NCBI GenBank assembly: GCA_913063495.1
Contig: CAJXXT010000005.1
Coordinates: forward strand, 1-57,669
DNA length: 57,669 nucleotides
DNA from: an uncultured Gammaproteobacteria bacterium
GTDB taxonomy: Bacteria; Pseudomonadota; Gammaproteobacteria; Pseudomonadales; Ketobacteraceae
Direction of reading: 5' to 3'
Positions 53,390-57,669 of the stretch are shown piece by piece (the stretch's first letter is position 1; every line of letters starts with the position of its first letter). The notes under the pieces are model-generated. The model had not been told where the DNA came from. It saw nothing but the letters and a program-made list of their open reading frames with translations, and made no database searches. The position numbers were made by a program, and so were the translations under genes.

Positions 53390-53424
53390 ATGAGAAATAC
53401 ACTCACAAGCTTAGCTAAAACAAT

Positions 53425-53460
53425 AAAAAAAGCGCCTCACTCATGAAGTGACGCGCCTTT
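53425..53460 (-). terminator. Rho-independent terminator, strongest on minus strand
   Basis: GCGC-CT-CACT (53432-53441) pairs with AGTG-AC-GCGC (53447-53456) around CATGA, with the central pairs mismatched. On the minus strand seven T follow (53431-53425), ending the NTF2-like gene; a short T-run on the plus strand may serve the SBF gene. Confidence 0.75.
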
Positions 53461-53482
53461 CTGAACCAATCAAACGTCTAGC

Positions 53483-54109
53483 TTAAAAAGGTTTTTTACG
53501 AGGACCTTCGATTGGATTGTTCCAAAATTGCTCAGGAACTTTTCTTGGGTCTTCTTTACGAAGCTGCTCTGGGCGAGTTTCGCCATCAGTCCAAGAATGC
53601 TCACCACAACCTTTGCCATCTTCGTCAAATACAAACACAGTAGCAACACGTTGCGTCAACTGATAAACCTCACCTTCTTCACCAAATTCAAAACCGAAGG
53701 CCGCCGGAATAATGTCGCCAGGATAAAGCTGGTGAAGCATAAGCTCAACGTAAAGACTATCATCACCAACAATTAATTTTTCAACTTCACCGTGAATAAG
53801 GTAAACATTTGAAGCCACAAGCATGTGATAGAACTCTTTCATGCTTTCTACGTCTTGTGGTTGAATGCTCTTTTGGAATTCATTACACCCGTATACTGCA
53901 TAGGTTTGACTTTTAGTCGAACAGCTTTCAATCAACGCTTCATAGTTACCAGTAGTTTCGGCTTCAGCGTGCTCGATAAAGTTTTCTAGGAGTCTACGAC
54001 GGTGCGGCTCTTTGATTCTCTCTAACTCAGTGCGTGCGGCTTTAGTTATAGATAGATTATCAAAGTCTTCCATTTCGATATGCTTTTCTTCAAGAAATTC
54101 TCTGTACAT
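53483..54109 (-). CDS. NTF2/SnoaL-like protein
   Basis: A 208-residue soluble protein. Residues about 40-170 look like the NTF2/SnoaL-like cone fold: a leading helix (LLENFIEHAEAETTGNYEALIESC), then strands with NVYLIHGEVEKLIVGDDSLYVELML and VATVFVFDEDGKGCGEHSW. This fold binds small lipophilic compounds in polyketide cyclases, steroid isomerases and limonene epoxide hydrolases; the function here is not assigned. It is divergent from a TetR regulator across a large palindrome, so it is probably the regulator's target. Confidence 0.65.
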   Translation of the reverse strand: MYREFLEEKHIEMEDFDNLSITKAARTELERIKEPHRRRLLENFIEHAEAETTGNYEALIESCSTKSQTYAVYGCNEFQKSIQPQDVESMKEFYHMLVASNVYLIHGEVEKLIVGDDSLYVELMLHQLYPGDIIPAAFGFEFGEEGEVYQLTQRVATVFVFDEDGKGCGEHSWTDGETRPEQLRKEDPRKVPEQFWNNPIEGPRKKPF

Positions 54110-54148
54110 GATTCAGCCTCTCTCTAAGGGTAGTGTTTATTTTTAGAT

Positions 54149-54214
54149 AGTATACGTAATACGCCATATACTATATGCAATATAATATACGTGATATAGT
54201 ATATGGCGTATACT
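54149..54214. promoter_or_regulatory. large inverted repeat between NTF2-like and TetR genes
   Basis: Arms of 18 bp, 54159-54176 and 54194-54211, pair perfectly around 17 bases. An outer pair AGTATACG (54149-54156) / CGTATACT (54207-54214) lies around or over the same arms. The position in the divergent intergenic region is typical of a TetR operator. Confidence 0.75.
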
Positions 54215-54251
54215 TAAAAAAAAGCAACCCCCTAATGTAGAATTTCTAGCC

Positions 54252-54899
54252 ATGACTGAACCGAAGAAGGGCCGCAAGCCCAAGTACACCAAAGAGAACA
54301 TTATTTCTATAGCTGTAGCCCATGCCGATAAATATGGCTTAGAGCAAGTCACCATGGCAAAAGTTGCAAAACAAGTGGGCTGCACGCCGATGGCACTATA
54401 CTCCCACGTAGAAAATCACGATGCCTTGTTACGAGCCATGGCCGACAAAGCCCTAAGCGAATTAGACCGCAAATTTCCTACAACACCCACATGGCAAGAA
54501 GGTATCAGTCTTTGGCTACAAACATTGTGGCAAGCCAGTACACAGCGACATTGGCTAGTAGAAGTCATCATGGTTAACGAGCGTATTAGCCTGCAATGGC
54601 TTAAATACAATGAAAAACTTATCGCTCTTCTTGAACAAGCTGGCATGAACGATAAACAAATTGCCGATAGCCTATCTATGATCGGATGCATCTCTGTTAG
54701 TGCCATTTTCCAGGTAACCCAATTTCCACTACCAAGAAATTCGGTGATTGAAGGCGGTCTCACAGAAAAACAAGCTGATCAGCTAGACATTAATATGTGG
54801 GCAAGAATGGTTCCCCATGTTCAAGCACACACTAATGAATCGTTCTTAAAGGAAATGGAGCAACTGGTGATATGGAGTATAGAAGGTCGACTGAAATAA
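54252..54899 (+). CDS. TetR-family regulator (NTF2-like unit)
   Basis: A 215-residue TetR regulator. The HTH (about 10-60) reads KYTKENIISIAVAHADKYGLEQVTMAKVAKQVGCTPMALYSHVENHDALL, with a lysine-rich leader, followed by a helical ligand domain (about 65-210). It is not closely like the TetR gene at 31647. It is divergent from the NTF2-like gene, with a large inverted repeat in the 142-base gap. It probably represses both genes; ligand unknown. Confidence 0.9.
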   Translation: MTEPKKGRKPKYTKENIISIAVAHADKYGLEQVTMAKVAKQVGCTPMALYSHVENHDALLRAMADKALSELDRKFPTTPTWQEGISLWLQTLWQASTQRHWLVEVIMVNERISLQWLKYNEKLIALLEQAGMNDKQIADSLSMIGCISVSAIFQVTQFPLPRNSVIEGGLTEKQADQLDINMWARMVPHVQAHTNESFLKEMEQLVIWSIEGRLK

Positions 54900-55179
54900 C
54901 TGAATTATTGTGACCCAGACTCGATTTAAATAGCAGCAATGGACATTCCCAGACTCTGGAAGTTGCTTAATCATCAGCCCACCAGTAATTTCATACTTAT
55001 CACAAAACTTCAGCCTATCAATAGCCATCTCATATCGATTCATTAAGCCATGGGGGAGATAATGAATACGGCCAATCCACAGTGCAAAATCACCTTAAAA
55101 AGTGAAGTAGACTGGTACTGAATTATTTTTGGCTATAGGATTGAACCTCGTTTTTAATAAAAAAATAAGGAAGTTTATA

Positions 55180-55929
55180 ATGGATGTAAAAATAAAACTT
55201 ATTAGAACTGTAACGGTAGTGCTGTTGGTAGCTTTTTTTGGGGTTGGGTGTAAGCAAACGGGCTCTACAACTATTCGATACTTTGAAGAACAACCGTCAG
55301 CTGATTATCAATTAGCTGCCGACAGTTTTACCACAGAGGTTGCGCATGTAACCCTGCATAAGGCAGATGACCCTGTATGTGATGACACAAAGAATAACTG
55401 TATTCACGTTGATTTGGAGGGTTCAAGCGTGATTAATATTGCAAACATACCTGTTGGTGAGTGGTATATATGGACTGGTCAGTTTGCAGACTATAAATCT
55501 TGGTCTGGTGCCGCTTGTGGGTTTACCGTGATAAATGGTGAGACTACAGAGCATAACGTTATATTGGAACAGGGTGTGGGCACAACGTCATGTAAACAGG
55601 TTGATCAAGGGGTTATAGTTAATTTCCTGGATATAACGGGTAGTGAATTGCCATTGTTTAATAATGGAACAGTAACGTTACATAAAACGGATGATCGCAT
55701 TTGTACTGATCAAGGGGGAACATGTATCCAAGTTGGATTAGAGGGGCGTACGAGTGTCGCTATACCAAATGTCGAAGCTACAAATTGGTTTATCTGGGCT
55801 GGTGGGGTTTCAGGATATAAGGCCTATGCCGGCTATCCCTGTCGTTTTGATGTGACTGAAACCGAAGTGAGCTATCAAGAGGTTCGATTGACCGAAGGTA
55901 CCGGTACAAGTATTTGTAACGATCTGTAG
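55180..55929 (+). CDS. putative lipoprotein with two repeated domains
   Basis: A 249-residue exported protein with a signal sequence ending FFGVGC, an imperfect lipobox (Gly at -3), so lipid anchoring is likely but not sure. Two similar ~80-residue domains follow: one starting VTLHKADDPVCDDTKNNCIHVDLEG and one starting VTLHKTDDRICTDQGGTCIQVGLEG, each with WYIW or WFIW, a GYKAYAG-like or YKSWSG turn, a paired C-F block and an ending with GVGTTSCK or GTGTSICN. Conserved cysteines suggest two disulfides per domain. ATG 55180 has AAGGAAG ahead. No known family is recognised. It stands alone with a terminator after it. Confidence 0.8.
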   Translation: MDVKIKLIRTVTVVLLVAFFGVGCKQTGSTTIRYFEEQPSADYQLAADSFTTEVAHVTLHKADDPVCDDTKNNCIHVDLEGSSVINIANIPVGEWYIWTGQFADYKSWSGAACGFTVINGETTEHNVILEQGVGTTSCKQVDQGVIVNFLDITGSELPLFNNGTVTLHKTDDRICTDQGGTCIQVGLEGRTSVAIPNVEATNWFIWAGGVSGYKAYAGYPCRFDVTETEVSYQEVRLTEGTGTSICNDL

Positions 55930-55939
55930 CGAGGTATTA

Positions 55940-55969
55940 AGTAGCAGGAGCAAACATGCTCCTGCTACT
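55940..55969 (+). terminator. terminator hairpin after duplicated-domain lipoprotein
   Basis: AGTAGCAGGAGCA (55940-55952) pairs perfectly with TGCTCCTGCTACT (55957-55969) around AACA. The following bases are only mildly T-rich (ATATTTAAG). Confidence 0.6.
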
Positions 55970-56024
55970 ATATTTAAGATTAACGACTCAGTATAAGTCC
56001 CTAAAGCTAAGTGTACCTAAACCG

Positions 56025-56333
56025 TTAAAACAACCGCAATAAAAATGCGAGTGCTTTAATCGCTTTTGCGGATTTATCAAGGTACCCTTCAATTTTTCCC
56101 ATATCTTTCACCGCAGCCTTAGCTGCTGCTGTTGCTTTTTTGGCATCCTTTATCGCATCGATATATTCCGGGACATTGTCATTCAATTGTTTACTCAACA
56201 ATTCCGTAAGCTGCCGCTCTTTGACAATAATTAGCTTAACGACTCGTTCATAGTCCTCGTAACTACTCACCAATTTCTTGATATTGTGGAGTTCATTCAG
56301 CTCATTCACCAACTGCAATCTAATAGTACTCAT
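56025..56333 (-). CDS. hypothetical helical protein, 102 aa
   Basis: A 102-residue protein, mostly helical, with a charged first half (LVNELNELHNIKKLV, LIIVKERQLTELLSKQLND) and an Ala/Lys-rich second half (KKATAAAKAAVKDMGKIEGYLDKSAKAIKALAFLLRLF) that could be a coiled coil or membrane-edge helix. No family is recognised. It begins 11 bases after the stop of the lipoprotein gene upstream on the same strand, so the two are co-transcribed and may act together. Confidence 0.7.
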   Translation of the reverse strand: MSTIRLQLVNELNELHNIKKLVSSYEDYERVVKLIIVKERQLTELLSKQLNDNVPEYIDAIKDAKKATAAAKAAVKDMGKIEGYLDKSAKAIKALAFLLRLF

Positions 56334-56344
56334 CGCTTAACCTT

Positions 56345-57352
56345 TTATTCATCGAGGATTTTTTTATAGCTTTTGTATTCTTTATTCAATTGCTGCAATA
56401 CTTTACCTGCTGCTTTAACAGCATCCTTATCAAATTTTTTGTCTTCACTAACAGAGACATACAATTGTGTTAACGCTGCATTCAGCGCATCTGTTGTAAC
56501 TACAACAATATCCACTTTATCTGATGCTTTACAGTCTTTCACATCCAACGGACACACATATTTTGGTGCACTTCGACGATAAAGTTCTTGAGCATTGTAA
56601 TAGCGCTCCATCATTAACATTCGCTGAGTAAGAACACCTGTAACCTGGATAGAATCTACCTCTTCCGACCAAACGCTAGAGGCGTATAATCGAGACTTAT
56701 CCATTAACGATTTTCTTTTCCGCAACACATCGTCAGACACGCCCTGCAAGTCCTTAGACAGCATCGTCAAACTAGCAGAAATTACGGGATGGTATTGTTT
56801 AATAATGTCTCTTAACGCTCGATCCCTTTGTCGCCCCATGTAAAGGGAACCAAGAGAAAAAACAACCTCACTTACGTTATCAACTTTATCTCTATTCGAA
56901 CGTGTTTCATCGTCGTCATTGTATTCAACCCATGCATCATCTGCTTTTCTCGCGGCGCTGTTAAACTTTTCAGCACTTTTTTTAATCTCTGCCAATGGCG
57001 CATCAGATGCCAATATCGCAATCATCGCCAAATATCTTTTAGTGGCTACCGTATAATCACGCATCAACTTAACAGGTATTCTAAATTTGTTTCGCTCATA
57101 ATAACTTGGGCAGGGCACACTAAACAAAAACCCAGGATGCTTGCACATATCAAGGGCTTGATCTAAAGAAGAAACCTTCTCCAATCGATAACTAGTTTCT
57201 AAAGCCTCTTCAGCCAAACTCAAGAATTGAGCGGTTTTTGCACCCCATTCTTCTCCAGACTTTCCAATTTTTTCAACTGAAGTTAAATTCACACAGCCAG
57301 AGAGGAATACAACCAATAAAAAAACATACGGTGAGGGGAATAACGTTTTCAT
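56345..57352 (-). CDS. putative lipoprotein, unknown family
   Basis: A 335-residue lipoprotein. The signal peptide ends LSGC (lipobox, Cys about 20), so it is anchored to a membrane. The rest is largely helical, with Cys pairs in MCKHPGFLFSVPCPSYY (about 69-83) and YVCPLDVKDC (about 265-274), and a long Ala/Lys-rich C-terminal helix (DALNAALTQLYVSVSEDKKFDKDAVKAAGK). No family is recognised. It precedes the small helical gene by 11 bases in a likely two-gene operon. Confidence 0.8.
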   Translation of the reverse strand: MKTLFPSPYVFLLVVFLSGCVNLTSVEKIGKSGEEWGAKTAQFLSLAEEALETSYRLEKVSSLDQALDMCKHPGFLFSVPCPSYYERNKFRIPVKLMRDYTVATKRYLAMIAILASDAPLAEIKKSAEKFNSAARKADDAWVEYNDDDETRSNRDKVDNVSEVVFSLGSLYMGRQRDRALRDIIKQYHPVISASLTMLSKDLQGVSDDVLRKRKSLMDKSRLYASSVWSEEVDSIQVTGVLTQRMLMMERYYNAQELYRRSAPKYVCPLDVKDCKASDKVDIVVVTTDALNAALTQLYVSVSEDKKFDKDAVKAAGKVLQQLNKEYKSYKKILDE

Positions 57353-57669
57353 CAGCGCTCGCTTTACGAAGAAAGAAAGCCTCAGGATACACTGATATTT
57401 AGAAAAACAACAAAGATCTGAATTTTCGAGGGGGCATAAACAACAAAAGCGGGGCCGGTTACCTTGAAGAAGATAGTCTCCGTGCCTCGCTCAGTTCAGT
57501 TGTGTCCTGTCCCTTTATCGTCATCCATAACGAATATCCCTCATCACGCCCACGCAAATCAGCATGGTCTCCATGATTTGTCCTTGCACAAACCTTGTGC
57601 ACATTGCTCGCATTCCTTAGCAGCAATTTCCTTATGGCCTCCAATTCCGTGGGGGCTCATGTCCTTCGA
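57353..57669. other. 317-base right-hand end, no certain gene
   Basis: The right end holds no convincing complete gene. Two overlapping minus-strand frames are possible: 57459-57644 (61 residues, TTG start) and 57559-57660 (33 residues, with four Cys in its last 17), either of which could be part of a gene entering from outside the window. Neither has a supporting family match. Confidence 0.4.
57559..57660 (-). CDS. Cys-rich short frame, possibly the 3' end of a gene beyond the window
   Basis: In the frame of ATG 57660 the product is 33 residues ending ECEQCAQGLCKDKSWRPC. The frame stays open to the window edge, so the Met may be internal and the gene may extend to the right. The AAGGA just before the ATG is too close to be a good ribosome site, which favours the partial-gene view. 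No family is recognised. Confidence 0.25.
   Translation of the reverse strand: MSPHGIGGHKEIAAKECEQCAQGLCKDKSWRPC

Noticed and set aside
54846..55043. Minus-strand 65-residue frame after the TetR gene
   Set aside because: It overlaps the TetR end, has no ribosome site and no recognisable features; the 280-base gap here shows nothing else.
1..57669. Mobile elements, phage or CRISPR
   Set aside because: No transposase, integrase, terminal repeats, phage structural genes or regular spacer array were seen anywhere in the window.

Overview
The window reads as chromosomal DNA of a lipid-using, probably marine, AT-leaning gammaproteobacterium. Its housekeeping genes have gammaproteobacterial forms (finR/fpr, yehS, ppiC, rhlE, a yeeN-type YebC protein, DUF2986, DUF3622). 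Around them sits much lipid and hydrophobic-substrate machinery: two cytochromes P450, three RND/MMPL-type exporters, a START-domain protein, a GMC oxidoreductase, two bile-acid:sodium-symporter-family carriers, a sterol-desaturase/fatty-acid-hydroxylase family enzyme, a secreted lipase with its foldase, and a wax ester synthase/DGAT. I cannot name the genus. I see no rRNA, tRNA, CRISPR array, transposase or phage genes.

Layout. 1-8149 (+): a tight run of GMC oxidoreductase (cut by the left edge), Mpo1-like membrane protein, RND exporter, SBF carrier, START protein and EamA transporter, then a P450 behind a 34-bp palindrome. 8146-10650: finR-like LysR regulator with a DUF3047 gene (-), divergent from fpr (+). 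10746-20681: two paralogous TonB-dependent receptors interleaved with a REC-DUF3369-HD-GYP regulator, a YfiR-domain histidine kinase and a MASE1-GGDEF cyclase, a likely c-di-GMP signalling island. 20849-23167: second RND exporter. 23191-29113: mostly minus-strand genes (MscS channel, Nramp-related carrier, DUF2007, YehS, DUF3622, PpiC, RhlE, SpoU-type methyltransferase). 29287-35135: P450 and VOC protein (-), TetR regulator with a small partner (-), and the third RND exporter (+). They are linked by a repeated CTTTAC-N4-GTAAAG operator-like site. 35269-39516: an Lnt-like acyltransferase with an anomalous start, lipase, lipase foldase, small membrane protein. 39632-48176: YeeN-type protein, membrane hydroxylase with divergent AraC regulator, RluA-type synthase, viroplasmin-RNase H, Nudix, globin, WS/DGAT, HDOD protein, DUF2986. 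48289-57352: autotransporter-like barrel, DUF4124 metallopeptidase-like protein, amidase, second SBF carrier, NTF2-like protein with divergent TetR gene over a large palindrome, a duplicated-domain lipoprotein, and an unknown lipoprotein pair.

How it may work together (inference): the secreted lipase and the receptors bring lipid-like substrates to the cell; P450s, GMC enzyme and membrane hydroxylase oxidise them; RND, SBF and START proteins move or bind them; WS/DGAT stores surplus acyl chains. The least described pieces are the first operon, the receptor/YfiR-kinase/HD-GYP/GGDEF island, and the TetR-controlled P450/RND unit.
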